Source: Straminergon stramineum (lineage: Eukaryota; Streptophyta; Bryopsida; Hypnales; Calliergonaceae). From it: DNA of 64,000 nt. Location of the stretch: the NCBI GenBank assembly GCA_963920665.1, contig OY987268.1:15750501-15814500 (forward strand). The letters are read 5' to 3'. The first letter of the stretch is position 1. Each line of letters starts with the position of its first letter. This document shows positions 38,831-52,359 of the stretch, piece after piece. The position numbers were made by a program, and so were the translations under genes. Under the pieces are notes generated by a model. The model saw only the letters and a list, made by a program, of their open reading frames with translations, was not told the DNA's origin and made no database searches.

Positions 38831-41800
38831 ATGGGGTGGAATCGCGTGAGCTCCGTCGCGACCACTGCGCTGGCGCGATCGGCCTTGCGGCTTCAGGCGC
38901 GATCCAGCGGTTCGTTAGTAGGAACTGTGCGAAGAGCGGGCTTTTACACTCGGAGTGGCGATGCTGCGATTGCCATTCCCAAGACGGATTTGAGCTCCAC
39001 TTTGACGGGATGGACTCGCGCCTTGCACTCGTCTACGGAGCGGTTGCAGCAATCTGCGGTCGCGGCGCCGCAGAGCGTGCCGTTGTCGAAGTTGACTGAC
39101 AATTTCTTGGACGGGACGTCCAGTGTGTACTTGGAGGAGCTGCAACGGGCGTGGGAAGTGGATCCCAAGAGCGTGGATGCGTCGTGGGACACGTTTTTCC
39201 AGAACTTCACGGGGCAGGCGGCCACGAATGTTGGACTGTCGGGGCAAACCATTCAGGAAAGCATGCGGCTGTTGCTTCTCGTGAGGGCATACCAGGTGAA
39301 CGGCCACATGAAGGCCAAGCTCGATCCCTTGAACCTGGACGATCGCGAGATTCCGCGTGAGCTGGATCCAGCGCTTTACGGATTCTCCGAGGCGGACCTT
39401 GATCGGGAGTTTTTCCTTGGGGTGTGGCGGATGTCGGGCTTTCTTTCGGAGAATCGGCCGGTGCAGACTTTGCGAGGCATTCTATCGAGGCATGTTGTGC
39501 TCGTTTATTTTCTTCTTGAAGGATGCTTCTTGGAGGATTGCATTTATTCTCAATTACTGTTGTGTTTTTGTTGAATCCTGAACTTGAGTTGATGTTTATT
39601 GGATTTGGTGGCCCAGATGAGCCATTGTTTCTTCTGAATTACAATTAACCCTGAACATCAGAGCCTTTCTCGAAATGTGGATTGGTTCGGATTGCAGTGT
39701 TCCAACATTCAAAAAAGAGATGAATCAAAGAAAGGTTAAGGTAACCATGTCTAATTCAATTTGAGAATTTACGCAACATTAACATAAAAACTCGTGTTTG
39801 TTATAGGTCATGTACCAAAATACACTTAGAACCCTTTTAACTTTTGCCTAAATGTCTCCTTATTCAAATCAATAATAGAAGAAACTTGGTTGAATATAAT
39901 AGCATGAATCGTGAAACTTGAAACTTTGTTTCGTAATTTCTTGAATGTACTTTTCTTTACGATATTTCAAAACTTCAAAGGTATCAACATATATATGCAA
40001 ATGTTAGAAACAAATATACTATATGAGTCACGAAATTCTACTAGTCATTTATGCCGCTCTTTTAAGCCACTATTCTTTCACTATTTTGAATTTTCAAGAT
40101 CAGGCATTGCGTCTGGATAGTTTGATCGAATTTGAGGAGGGTTTCTTTCTAGATATAAATCACTGGGTTTTATTTTTTAAGAGATATTTGCAATTGATAA
40201 ATGATTGTAAAGGGAGGAAAGTGCGCTTCGGGTTTAATTGGACGCGGAGGCCAGGGAAGCAATTATTTCGGCCGAATTCCGTTTAAGGTTCTTGGCTATT
40301 GAGTCGTCATAAAATGTTGAAGCTCTGACTTCGCAATTGCAAATGTTTTTACAGGCTTGAACAAGCTTATTGTGGCACTATTGGATATGAATACATGCAC
40401 ATTCCTCAGCGGGAGAGGTGCAACTGGTTGCGTGATCAAATTGAGACCCAATTTCCTGGGAAGTATGGACCTAGTCGGAAGGCCGTCATCCTCGATCGGC
40501 TGATGTGGGGTACTGATTTTGAAAACTTTTTGTCACAGAAGTGGACTGCAGCCAAGAGGTTTGGGTTGGAAGGTTGTGAGACGTTGATTCCAGGTATGTT
40601 CATATTCATCGTTTTTAAATAAGGTTATAGATCTCCCAATTGCCGAAAGTGCCTGAAGTGGTCATGCATTTGTATTTTATTATTGTGAGACGTGGAGTAG
40701 TGTCTAGACGGCTGTCAGTTTTTATTGGATGCAGCGTCCATGCAGAGTCGTTGTGAAGACATTGCAGATTGACCTAGTTTCTTTGGCAGGTATGAAAGAG
40801 CTAATTGACAGGGCTGCTGATAGGGGTGTTGAGAGTATTGTTATTGGTATGCCCCATAGAGGGCGTCTCAATGTTCTAGGCAATGTTGTTCGCAAACCTT
40901 TAAGGCAAATTTTCAGTGAGTTCAGTGGAGGCATTAAACCATCAGAAGATGCTGGTGGTTACACTGGAAGCGGAGATGTGAAGTACCATCTTGGTACATC
41001 ATACGATCGACCGACGCGGACCGGCAAGAGAGTACATCTTTCTCTTGTTGCTAACCCGAGTCATTTGGAAGCTGTTGACCCTGTTGTTATTGGGAAGACC
41101 CGTGCCAAGCAGTATTATTCTAATGATAAGGATCGAAGCAAGAACATGGCCATTCTGCTGCACGGAGACGGTAGTTTTTCCGGTCAAGGTGTGGTTTATG
41201 AAACTCTTCATTTGAGTGATCTGCCTAACTACACTGTTGGAGGCACCATTCACATCGTGGTCAACAACCAGGTGCCTGACATGTACTACTTATTTTGAGG
41301 CTGGGCAAGTACAATAGCACCTAGAATATGTTGCTCTGCGACAGTGTACACTAGAATTGGCTTTAGGCACAATTGTTTTGACTTCTCTTATACATTGCCA
41401 CTCCTCCGTAAGAACCTTTACATGTAATGTATTAATTTTTAATTTTCTTTTGGTAGTTGCGTTCTACCCTTTCGTTATGACAGTTGATTTTAAAATCTGT
41501 AGGCATCGCAGTCATCATCTAGCAGCTTTTAGTATCGTTTTCAATGGTGACGTATCTTTCTATTTGTGGGACTCTGTTTTGACATGTGTTTATGATGACG
41601 AACTTTGTGATGCTGAATGCTGGGTTTTAAAACCGCAGGTTGCATTCACAACTGATCCGAAATCAAGCAGGTCTTCTCCTTACTGTACTGACGTGGCCAA
41701 GGCTCTCAATGCTCCGATATTCCATGTCAATGGTGACGATGTGGAGGCAGTTGTACATGCTTGTGAACTTGCGGCTGAATGGCGTCATAAGTTCAAGGCG

Positions 41801-44800
41801 GACGTCGTCGTTGACATTGTGTGTTACCGTAGATTTGGACACAACGAAATAGACGAACCCTCTTTCACGCAGCCCAACATGTATAAGGTGTCATCTTGTT
41901 CAAACTCTTTTCGCTTGTATCTAAATTTTGCACTGACATTCTTATGTTTGTAGGTAACAACATTACTACATGTTTACTAGTAGAAGATGACGATTTGATG
42001 TTTGTACGTTCTCGGCATGTCATCCTTGCAGGTCATCAGGGCCCACCCGCCAGCACTTGACATCTACATGGCAAGATTGATTGAGGAGAAACATCTCTCG
42101 CAAGAAGAGGTCTCAAGTCTTCAGGACAATGTTTTTAGAATACTCAATGAAGAGTTTAACAATAGCAAGGAATATGTGCCAAGCACTCGGGATTGGTTGG
42201 CTGCTTACTGGGCAGGTTTCAAGGGGCCTGAGCAGCTCTCCAGGGTTCGGAACACTGGGTATGCTATATTGTGATCCTGAAATCTTGAGATTTTGTTGAT
42301 GATTATGATTGAGCTTCTCCCCGAGGAAATCTTTTGTGGAGCTCGTGACCCGGGACGCCAGTGCAGCACCCTGTTTGTGAGGGGGCCAATGCTTTCACCA
42401 ATGAGTGTTTCTCCATGCTTATAAGCAACCTTATGGTCAATGTGGGATGTCAGTGTGAAGCCAGAAATTCTGAAGAACGTTGGGCAAGCGATTACAACTC
42501 TACCTGAGGGTTTTGCCCCTCACAAGGGAATCCAAAGGGTGTATGATGCAAGGAGGAAAATGATTGAGACAGGAGAAGGTTTGGATTGGGCCACTGCAGA
42601 GTCTCTTGCTTTTGCCACACTACTAGTTGAAGGTACAGTATAACATACATTCATGTTTTTCAGTGTATTTTCACAAAGCACTCTTTTAATCTCAAAACCT
42701 CTGCATATCAACCATGGAAAATCTGGTTTGATCTTTTTCGCATACTAGGCTATTTGGAAAATCGGTTCAAATACTCCACTACTTCAGTATAGGTCTCACT
42801 ATTTACTCTATCCATCAACTTTATACCTGTAATACAAAGGGGATGTGCGGAAAAAACTGGAAGGGAAGATCATTACAGTTTCCCCTGTGAGATGCATTGG
42901 ATTGATGCCATGAAATACTCTTAAGATGTGACAAATGATATCACAGTGGAGATTGTTATTGAGGTTCTGCCTTGTATGAAAGCAGAATAGCATGAATAAT
43001 AAACACCAGTTAGGTACTGGATCTTGCACATTACGTTCATCGAGATGGACTGTCTGCAATATACTCACGTGTGTTGAGTTTTGTTTCAGGTAACCATGTA
43101 CGACTTAGCGGGCAAGATGTGGAGAGGGGTACTTTCAGCCATCGTCACTCTGTATTGCACGATCAGAATACAGGAGCGAAGTACTGTCCACTTGACAATG
43201 TTCTCATGAATCAGGAGGAGGAAATGTTTACTGTTAGTAACAGGTGAGAAGCTATTGAGATTTGACGTCATGTGCTATATTAGTATATGTCTATTTTGCT
43301 CATCACATGCTATCACTATGGCTAAATAATGAGGGATTGTTGTGTTGTTTGTCTTCCATTTTTTAAATTTTATTTGTGATTATATCTTTACGTCTTCGTT
43401 GAATCTGGCAACCTTCAGCGTCTTCTTGGGGATAAATTATGCAAATCGCACATTCGACATTGAAGTTTGCAGTGTAGCAAATGGAGAAACATCAGCTTGA
43501 TGTCTACCTGTATTGAAGTGTGTTTAGGGAATTTACGTTCCTTTTTTAGGGGACACTGTCTTGTGACATTATTTTATTTGTGATGCAGTTCGTTATCAGA
43601 GTTTGCAGTGCTCGGGTTCGAGTTGGGCTATTCAATGGAGAACCCCAACTCTCTTGTCTGTTGGGAAGCTCAATTTGGTGACTTTGCCAATGGTGCCCAA
43701 GTTATTTTTGATCAATTTTTGAGCAGCGGAGAATCAAAATGGTTGCGACAGGCTGGTCTTGTAGTCATGCTCCCTCATGGGTATGATGGACAAGGACCTG
43801 AGCACTCAAGTGCTCGTCTTGAAAGATACCTCCAGGTACTTTGTGATCCGCTGTGGAGCATATAAACTCAGGGTTCATGATAAACTGCTAGTGCATACTC
43901 AAGATCTTGGCTTGTTATTGTTGATCTAGAACTTTGAGCTCATTGACATGGGAGGCTGGAACCCTCTCATGGAAACAGGATCTTTTTCTGACATGTATTG
44001 CAATGATGAATGTCAGGTGTTTTTGTTCTTAGTACGTCCTTGCTTCCTCTACTCATTTACAATCTTTTTAGAGCCTGCCAGCTCGGTTGACCCCGTAGCT
44101 GTACCAGGAGTTGGAACATGTATAATTAATCGAGGAGCCAGCGCGGGAATGTATTCGCGTTGGCTATCTATATAACATTCTATTCCGAGAGTTTTGTTTT
44201 CCAGCCTTTAAAACGAGGTGGAACTTACACCGTTTTGTTTGACTAGATGAGTGATGACAATCCATATACCATTCCGGAAATGGACGTAAGCTTGAGACGA
44301 CAAATCCAGGAAGTGAATTGGCAGGTTGTCAATGTCACCACTCCTGCCAACTACTTTCATGTTCTACGTCGGCAGGTATGTCTACTCTGCTATCTTCAGT
44401 TTAAATATCCTTCAGTTAGGCAGTGATGAAATTGGGGTCCAAGGCAATCCTATAAACTTTCAAAGCAATTTTTCCTACTATTGCAGCTGTTTGAGCCCTG
44501 TCAGTCGTTTTGTGTGATCCGGTGAAGCCAGGAGAAACGAACGTTAGTACTCGTATATTAGGCTTGAAATTTATAACTGTGAAGGCAAATAGGGGATAGT
44601 GGAAGTGTTTGACTTTCAACCGGTTTTTTATTAGCTTTCTTCACTTGGCATTCTCTGGAGAACTTGTATTACTGCAGCATAGTAGTTTCTACGTGTGCAG
44701 TGCTCACCTTTTTACTTGTACGTGCTGCAGATCCACAGAGACTTCCGCAAGCCTCTTGTCGTCATGTCACCAAAGAACCTTCTGAGACACAAGTCCTGTG

Positions 44801-45706
44801 TGTCCAACCTCTCTGAATTTGACGATGTCCAGGGGCACCCAGGTTTTGATAAGCAAGGTACTCGGTTCAAGCGTCTAATCAAGGACAAGAATGATCATGG
44901 TACAGTTGAGGAGGGTATTCGTCGGCTTGTACTTTGCTCGGGCAAGGTGAGTTACAGCACTCTTTTCAGAAGTATGAAAGAAGTCATTATGCTGACATGT
45001 AGATTCTAGCGTTTTCCAGTAGAATTTATTGATCTCTTATGCTCTTCGTCAAATATCTTATTCCATAGAGGGGTAAGAAATTAATTTTTTAGTACTTCTT
45101 TCTGGGCTTGTATGTGGTTGTCCTTTATCACCTAATGACCTGCTTGGATGTCAGGTTTACTACGAGCTTGATGAGGAGCGGAATAGAGTAGGTGCCAATG
45201 ATGTTGCTATCTGCCGACTGGAGCAGCTCTGCCCGGTGCCCTACGACCTCATTTTTAGGGAACTCAAGAGATATCCCAGTATGTCTCTTGTCTCTTCTCT
45301 TGCCATATTTTCAGCGACTTTTCCAATTGACCTAGTCGCTTATCAGTGGAGTGCTCATCAAGCTCCCTCAAAGCACATGTTGACTTCATGACTGATCAAT
45401 TCTCTATCTGTCCATGGAAGCTGATTTGGGAAGAGATATTTCTAACCGGTATTTATTACTGGACTTGTAGATGCGGAGATCACATGGGTGCAAGAGGAAC
45501 CAATGAACATGGGTGCATTCTCCTTCATTGCACCTCGGCTTGCCACTGCTCTCAGAGAACTGGGTCGTGGAACGTTCGAGGATATCAAATACATCGGTCG
45601 GGCTTCTGCAGCTGCAACTGCGACAGGTTTCGGCAGTGTTCATAAACAAGAGCAGACTGAGCTCGTCCAAAAAGCCATGCAGAAAGCTCAGATTAAATTC
45701 CCTTGA
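38831..45706 (+). CDS. OGDH: 2-oxoglutarate dehydrogenase E1 component, mitochondrial (12 exons, 1046 residues)
   Basis: Thiamine-diphosphate E1 subunit of the 2-oxoglutarate dehydrogenase complex in the citric acid cycle. Exons: 38831-39489, 40355-40593, 40790-41271, 41639-41887, 42032-42258, 42454-42632, 43090-43243, 43589-43835, 44247-44375, 44731-44946, 45155-45278, 45471-45706; all phases agree. Residues 1 to about 40 form an Arg/Ser-rich mitochondrial presequence. The lipoyl-partner docking region follows ([19 protein letters not shown]). Catalytic motifs are intact: [25 protein letters not shown], the ThDP motif beginning GDGSFSGQG and ending NNQ across the exon 3/4 boundary, [42 protein letters not shown] and [13 protein letters not shown]. 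Length and sequence match the plant family end to end. Intron 1 (39490-40354) must use a GC donor (AG|GCATGT), because no in-frame GT fits the conserved LSR|LEQAY junction. Codon use is much more GC-rich than in the cyclase and armadillo genes. Confidence 0.96.
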
Positions 45707-46777
45707 CTGAAGCTCCTAGTCTAGTCCTATGCAGCCTGGGTAGCTCAAGTCCTGCTCTTGATGCTGGGACATCTATTATTGATGTAATTTGTTTCAGTCG
45801 AAATGCATCTGAAGTACTTGTTAGAGGTATCTGATTTGGTGACTTGAGTGCTCATTTCACTGATGTAGGGTAACACTAATTGTGTGCGAGTCCGCTTTGT
45901 CTAGATTGTTTCCTCTTTCCAACTGGATGTCGGGAATCGCTGTATATATTCTGGCTAGAGTATACAGCGAGTTGCATGCCTGGCTAGTGGAACTGAGATT
46001 GGTCAACTAATTAATATGCTGGTATATGCTACATCTTGTCTTGAGATCTCCCCATCGGAAGGGCCCACGACGTGGGCTCTGTGGTAGTTCCCTCAATTTG
46101 ACGGTGAGCATTGCCTCTTTTGCGATGTTGATTTTCTCGCCTTTTTTTTTCTTCTACTTCGCCAGCATCCTCCTCTAAGTAGCTTTCATTATTTAGGCTT
46201 TACAATTAAGGTTTGCTGATGGTGGTTCTGCCATTGCTCTGTGAGGCCAAATTGCCGTATTGAAATTGAAAAGCTTCGGCTCAAGTAAGGTAGAAACACC
46301 CATTAGCGTTCCTGATCCCATCCTTGTACCCTAGACTCTTACTAAATGTGTCTCTAGACTTTAGTTATTGTGTCTTCCAAATGCTCAAATGCTCAACTTT
46401 GATTTGCTGACGCATTTGAAGGACACATACTTAACTCTGATTTGCTGACTGCTGACTTTTGCAGATTTCAGTTTAGGATCCATCTATGTGACAGTTTCAG
46501 TGGTCTAGGGAGCCAGCATTTTGAAAAATCATTGAAATTACATACCACATTTGAAAAATCTAATTTTTTTTTTAATATTCATGAGTTTTACTTGCTGATA
46601 CTACAAAAATATGACTTTTAGGAAAAGGTGCCTCCTACTTTACTGAATTGCTTATATTAATGGTTTTGGGTGTTTCCTCTGTAGGTTGAATGTTTGAAAA
46701 GGACCTTGAATGGAATGAAATTCACAATTTTAGCATGTTACATGAATATGATAATATGAACTTTAGTATATAGTACT
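45707..46777. other. OGDH 3' untranslated region and spacer
   Basis: Composition falls gradually from the OGDH 3' end into A/T-rich spacer. I could not place the polyadenylation site. I see no other gene. Confidence 0.5.
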
Positions 46778-47709
46778 TTAACCTCTAAAGGACCATTGTT
46801 CCTTCGGGGGACAAATGAGATATCAGGTAGGTACCTACAGTCTCAATTTTTGTCATGATTTTTTGAAATTTTTTTTTAATATAGAAAAATTGATTAGCTT
46901 CAAGGGAATGTATTTTTTTTTTATGTGGTGCCTGGGAACAAAAATTATGCCGAAATAAGTGCAAAACAATGGAGAGGGGGCAACAAAAAGAAGTTTCAAA
47001 AATTTGAATTTTTTTATTATCTATTTTTTTCTCTTATAGATTACATTTTTGTCTACAAGGAAAGCTTTGATTCACTCCATTTGGATTTGTTATGAGAAAG
47101 TTATAGCCAATCTTGTTTTTTGAGCAATTAGAGCATCTTCCTGAAAAAATAACTTAAATATTTCATTTATGAAATCAATTTTTTACAATTTTTCAAAAAT
47201 AAAAGGTCCATATGGTTTCATTTGTTATCTAGAACAATCTCACCATTGGGATTAGTGCATTTTAATTCCATCTTAGAGATATTAATAATTTAGATTTTCC
47301 TTCTATCTTGTACCTACTTCTACTTAACAATTTTTTAAAGAATAAAAATTAAGTTCTTTTATATTTTCTTTTTTTTCCTAGACTCTCAACTCAATTCTCC
47401 ACCATAAAGATTTAAAGCTCCAAACTCTATAGTGCAAAAAATTAAAGTGAAGAAGGTTCAAAGTCAAATAACCTAATCCTGCAATGTGTGGAAAAAATTG
47501 TTTTCTTTACTTTAAATGTAGATATCTTGCAATCTATGCTGTCAAAATTTCTGAAATTTTTTCCACACATTTTCATACTAGTTAGGTGTAAGATCCTACA
47601 TTTAGATATGCAAAAAATACAATTGCCAAATTCTTTTACTCTTTGCTCTAAAAATGGCAATTTTGAGTGTTTTTTTATAAAAAAAAGGCCTTGGTCCTTC
47701 AGCGGTTAA
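46778..47709. mobile_element. 0.93-kb TTAA-bounded TIR element (piggyBac-like), second copy
   Basis: The left end is TTAACCTCTAAAGGACC. The right end is GGTCCTTCAGCGGTTAA, whose inverse differs at two of 17 bases. TTAA sits at both borders. The interior is collinear, in reverse orientation, with the element at 12414-13359, including the block near 47540-47570. Small open frames inside (near 47442-47709) are conserved only weakly between copies and are not convincing proteins. Confidence 0.7.
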
Positions 47710-48257
47710 GAATGTAATAATCAGAAAAATACAAATACAAAATCATAAGAATATATGTGTACAAAATATAAGGAAGACTATTTCTATTAACTACAATTTT
47801 CTTAGGATTTGTAAAATTAAAATTCTATAATTTAAGTTTGAAGTATCTTACCTAAAAAATTTATATTTACTTATATTTAAAAAAGTGCATATTGCCTACA
47901 TTACAAAAATATAATATCTGACAATTAAAAATTAATGAAAATTTATAAAAAAAATCATTTGCAAAAGTTGATCTATTTTATTTTAGGAAATGTGTCCTTT
48001 CAATGAATTGACCAGTAATTTGTAGTAATTATTATTATATTTCATAAACTATATACCAAAAGGTTACATTAATTGTACTTGTCAATTCTAAAAGAAATAT
48101 GTACATTAATATTTTGAAAATCTATTCCATAAATTACATGGAGGAATTTTTTATCAATTTTACCAGTCAAATCTAAAAAGTTTAAGATGTGAAAAGCATG
48201 ACAACTATTCTTTGTCTTTCAATAAAATGTAGTGTCTATGACCTATGTCTAATGTAT

Positions 48258-48393
48258 TAATGTTGTTGTGGATAGTGAGAGCCAGTGAAAGTGTGACAAT
48301 GTAGCTAGTGAGAGTGAAACAATGTAGCCAATGAGAAGAAGCATTGTAGCTAATGAGAGAGAGACAATGTAGCTAGTGAAAGAGCAAGACAAT

Positions 48394-48428
<35 letters not shown>
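48258..48428. repeat. Degenerate minisatellite grading into a (GA)n microsatellite
   Basis: Five or so imperfect copies of a unit like ACAATGTAGCTAGTGAGAG run from about 48258 and collapse into a pure GA run at 48397-48428. A 20-base direct repeat (agcattgaaaaatatcaaat) follows at 48459 and 48519. Confidence 0.8.
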
Positions 48429-48431
<3 letters not shown>

Positions 48432-48539
48432 TAGATTGTGATAGAGACAATGTTTGCTAGCATTGAAAAATATCAAATCCACCAAACTCTGTTAATTATT
48501 GACAAGTGACTTTTTGACAGCATTGAAAAATATCAAATT

Positions 48540-50274
48540 CTAACGGATTTCATTGAACATTATTGAATAGTATAGACTACTATTTTCTTACTAGCAAGGT
48601 GTGTCTTCTACCATAATGTTGTTTGTACCGTACCTAGCCCTCCCAATACAATCAAGCTTTAATCTTAGTCAAGGAGCAAGTACAATGTGTTTTGGTAGGA
48701 GAGTAGACAATTCATTGTTGCAACACTATTGGCAAGGTCTTTGTATATCTTCCATTTGATTTTCTGGTTCAAATAGTAGAGTTTAAGTAGAATTTGTTAG
48801 AATGAGAGAATTGCCCCAAAGTTTGAGAAATTTATTAGTATTACGTTGAAGAAAATATGCACATGTGCTATGAAAAACTTTGTCCATATACTAGTGGTTC
48901 ACTTTTCAAGTAAAGTCCTACTCAAACTTTTTTTCTATCTAGATACAATAAAATAATTTATAAAATCGGTCTACATTACATTGATTTATCCTATCATTGA
49001 GTGTTACGAAATCAATTTACATATGATAATATCTTTTTATAAGGGTGGAACATATCTACCAATGATTATTGTGATGGTACTTCAACATGAATAGCACTAG
49101 TACACATACAATGGATAAAAATATTCTTTCCAAGTAAAAATTTATAACAATATATTAGTTCATTTTCTAACACGCACTACTTCGACAAATCAATATAGTA
49201 CATTCATTTACTTAATTAGTATGCTTATTCATCTTGAGTCCATTGTAGCTAGGCCTCCAATGTGGGATCCATCTAAATATGGAGAACTAGTTTTCCATCT
49301 AAGAGGCATTTCCTCAACACCACCACTACCACAAACGTGTAGATAAATGTAAGAAACTACCCCTATTTTGTTGTTTGTTAGTTTTGTATTTTGTGACACC
49401 ACCTCAAAGCTAATTTGGGTTCTATGATTCCCAATATGGATTCAATCATTGCTAAATTATAAGTTACATTCCTTTGTCTTTCCTTTAGGACCCATTCAAG
49501 AAGGTAGGAGAGACCCTAGGGTTCCTTAATTTCAATGAGCCCTAGACTAGAGTAAACTTGCCATTTATTGCACACATCCTAAACCACACAACAACCGTTG
49601 CCATTTACCGTACACTAACTGCACAATGCAACTACCAATTCAATTGCCTTGAGGACAAAATTTTGTATCACAGCCCAATTACCACACAATGTGTGGTGAA
49701 GGGTTGCAAGGAATTTATAACTAGATTTTAGCTTCATAGCCTTTAGATTGCAATAAAATTTGTAGGAAGAAATCTTTTTGCATTCTATCTTTTAGGAGTG
49801 AATCTTAATAGGACATCAAATGATCACGCCAAATTTCAAAACATGCAAGTCTCTATATTTATGCAGAGAAGAATTTCAATTTTGTTTGTGCGGTGATTGG
49901 CAAGTTTACTATAGCATTGGAAACCTACTAAAAATTTGCAAAGCAAAAAAATCATCTTTGAATCCTCCCCAAATTGACATGTCACCTTTGAAAACTTCCA
50001 GATTTAACTAACCAGAAAGAACTCGTAGCTTTTTGCAAGGGTGTAAATGAAGTTGAAACATTGATAAGCTTTGACTCCCCCTATACTGATTTTCGCCTTA
50101 TATGTAGTGTCCAGTTCCAATGGCTAGGAAGAAGTAGCAGCTAAGTGAAGCACCTAGAACCGTCAATATAAGCATTTCAGCATAGTTGGAGACACCTTTT
50201 GCTAGAAAAAATATTTATTTAGTATTAGCAGTTGAAAATCATTTGGGACAAGAGAAGAAGCAATTGGAGGAGCA
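48540..50274. other. AT-rich intergenic DNA
   Basis: No gene is supported. Near 49.5-49.7 kb there are several ACACA/CCACA-rich runs without clear repeat ends. Confidence 0.4.
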
Positions 50275-52075
50275 TTGGTAATATACAAAAAAAAACTGCC
50301 ACGAAAGGGTGCTATCACTGAAAAAGGTAGGCTTCGGTGCCTCAAGATAATATCACACATCCTGTGGGATCCCAGAGTTTTTTCTCATAGAAAACAAACG
50401 GCATGGCTGTATGAACCAGGGAGCTCTCATATCTTTTTTCATAAAATTTGTGAAATGGGAGAAGAGGAGGTGACTAGGTTTCTTTGGGATCAGAGCTCAA
50501 GTTTATTAGCATGGGAAGAGGGAGAATTTACTCTTCGTGAGGTTAGTTTAAGGTAAACCTACCTATAATAGGTAAACCATCCATGACAGGCACCTAGGAA
50601 ATGACCCATTAGAGTCTTATAGCAATCTATAAAAAACTTTCTCTAATTAATAAGATTAGGACTACATTAGGTTGGTTACTAACCAAAATCAATGGCGTGG
50701 GTGATTGGTTATGGAGTTATTAGTGCCTGTTTTAGGAACTTCTAGATTTTCAGTGTAAATTCATCAAAGCAAGTGATTTTTTTAATTCTTCATGTTCTGG
50801 CCATGTTAGGAAATATTGTACCCATTTTAGGAATTATTCTGACTGTTTAAGGGGGTAGGATGGCCATCATGCATACACTTTTTGCTGGTTTTGGGATAGT
50901 CTACTGACTCTTTTGGGCCAATTGGTAATCACACTTCAAAAACTCATAAAAAATTCATACTTTTTCAGAAAAATAAAATTTCAATTGCTCTCTTATTTTC
51001 TCACAGATGTCTTTGTATGGAAAAAACTCTGAGTTTTTTGCTAATTGTAACAGGGCAAAACACTCATTCTGCCTGTCATTGGTAGGTTTACCTTACAATG
51101 AGCAAGGGTTGTTTGTTGGGAAGCGATTTCTTGTTCATTTCAAGAGTGCAATCCAGAAGAAATACCAGATAGACCAAGTTCGGTCTGGGCAGTCCAAGGA
51201 GAGCTTATTCATAACCTAGTGTGGGATCCAGAAGATTGGTTTTGGAGAAAGACAGAGAAATTTAAAAAAGCTCCATTTTTAGGATGTACAACTCGATGAG
51301 GCTACAAATAAGGATTGAAACTCAAAGCAGAGTGACCAATTGGGGTTCAAGAGCTGAAGAATCAAGGATTTGTGGATCAAGGAATACAACAAATTTTAAA
51401 ACTTTTATGGCATAATTCAAGACCAAAAAAACAAGTTATGTTCCTGTGGCAAATAATTAATAGGGGTATCGTAACGGGAGATTGGCTTTCATGGCGAATT
51501 CGGAATGCTCAAACTGGTTGTTTTTTGTGTACTTACGAAATGGAGACAACATCTCATCTCTTTTGGGACTCTGATTTCAACTTCTTGGCAACCAATGCTC
51601 AGGCACCAACGATTGACTCACTTCAAAGTGCATTCTTAAGATGCACTCATACTTCTTTCAGGGCTGAATTTAGTAAATACATTTACAAAAATCAGCCGTG
51701 GAACATTATGCGGAGCTTTCTCATTTGGCATCTCTGGACTGATAGGTGTAGTAAATGATATGCAAATCAAGATATTAGTCCCTAGAGAATTCTCACTTCC
51801 ACTTGGATTTCCACTTTACATACAGGGATGGCTATTAGAAATCATTCACTCTGTTGTTAAAGACAAGGATACTTTAGGTAGCACATAATTGCTTTTCGCT
51901 GTGGAATGGACTCCATTGTTTTGTGCCTTTGGCGATGGGACTTGGCACTTCATTGTGCCTCCCATTTTTCTTTGACTTCTATGTTATGCTCTTTTTCATT
52001 TGAAGGAGGCTTTTGCACCCTTCCCAGCCTCTCATGGCTTTGAACAACAACAATTGAAAATCATGAATTTAAAAA
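50275..52075 (+). mobile_element. Relic of a LINE-type non-LTR retrotransposon
   Basis: The clearest part is 51372-51758. It translates to a reverse-transcriptase-associated zinc-binding domain (zf-RVT): KKQVMFLWQIINRGIVTGDW, then GCFLC, ETTSHLFW and a Trp-rich tail. One expected zinc ligand is changed (WDSD instead of a Cys at that point). Frames at 50275-50556 and 51007-51219 are probably eroded parts of the same polyprotein, separated by stops. The end near 52030-52075 runs into an A-rich tail, as expected for a LINE 3' end. It is non-functional. Confidence 0.6.
50549..51095 (+). repeat. Dispersed repeat copy A (matches 63.4-63.96 kb)
   Basis: It starts near aaggtaaacctacctat and is collinear at high identity with 63395-63957 through ggcacctaggaaatgaccca, ttaggttggttact, ggatggccatcatgcataca and gatgtctttgtatgg. 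Because it sits inside the LINE relic, it is probably a segment of that element or of one nested in it. Confidence 0.8.
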
Positions 52076-52359
52076 AAATGAATTATAATTTTTAGATATG
52101 GCATGTATTTTCTATCAATTTTTGAAGTCGTAGCTCCCTAGACCACCAAATGTGTCACATAGGTGGACCTAAAATCAAAACTTGACAGTTTCTACAATCA
52201 ACCAATCAACAGTTTGTAAGGGGAAGATTTAATGACATTTTACAAGGACACTTCAATGAAAGCCTAGGGACATTTATGGAAAACTCTACTATAAATTAAT
52301 GGGAATGAGGACACTTTTGGGTTTTTCTACCTTTTAGTAGAACCTCCCTTTAGCTACCA

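Noticed and set aside
38915..39307. 130-residue minus-strand frame inside OGDH exon 1
   Set aside because: It is a shadow of the GC-rich plus-strand exon, which matches a known enzyme. Its translation is Arg/Leu-rich without domains.
40023..40286. 87-residue frame between OGDH exons 1 and 2
   Set aside because: It lies wholly within the intron defined by the conserved LSR|LEQAY junction and has no recognisable domain.
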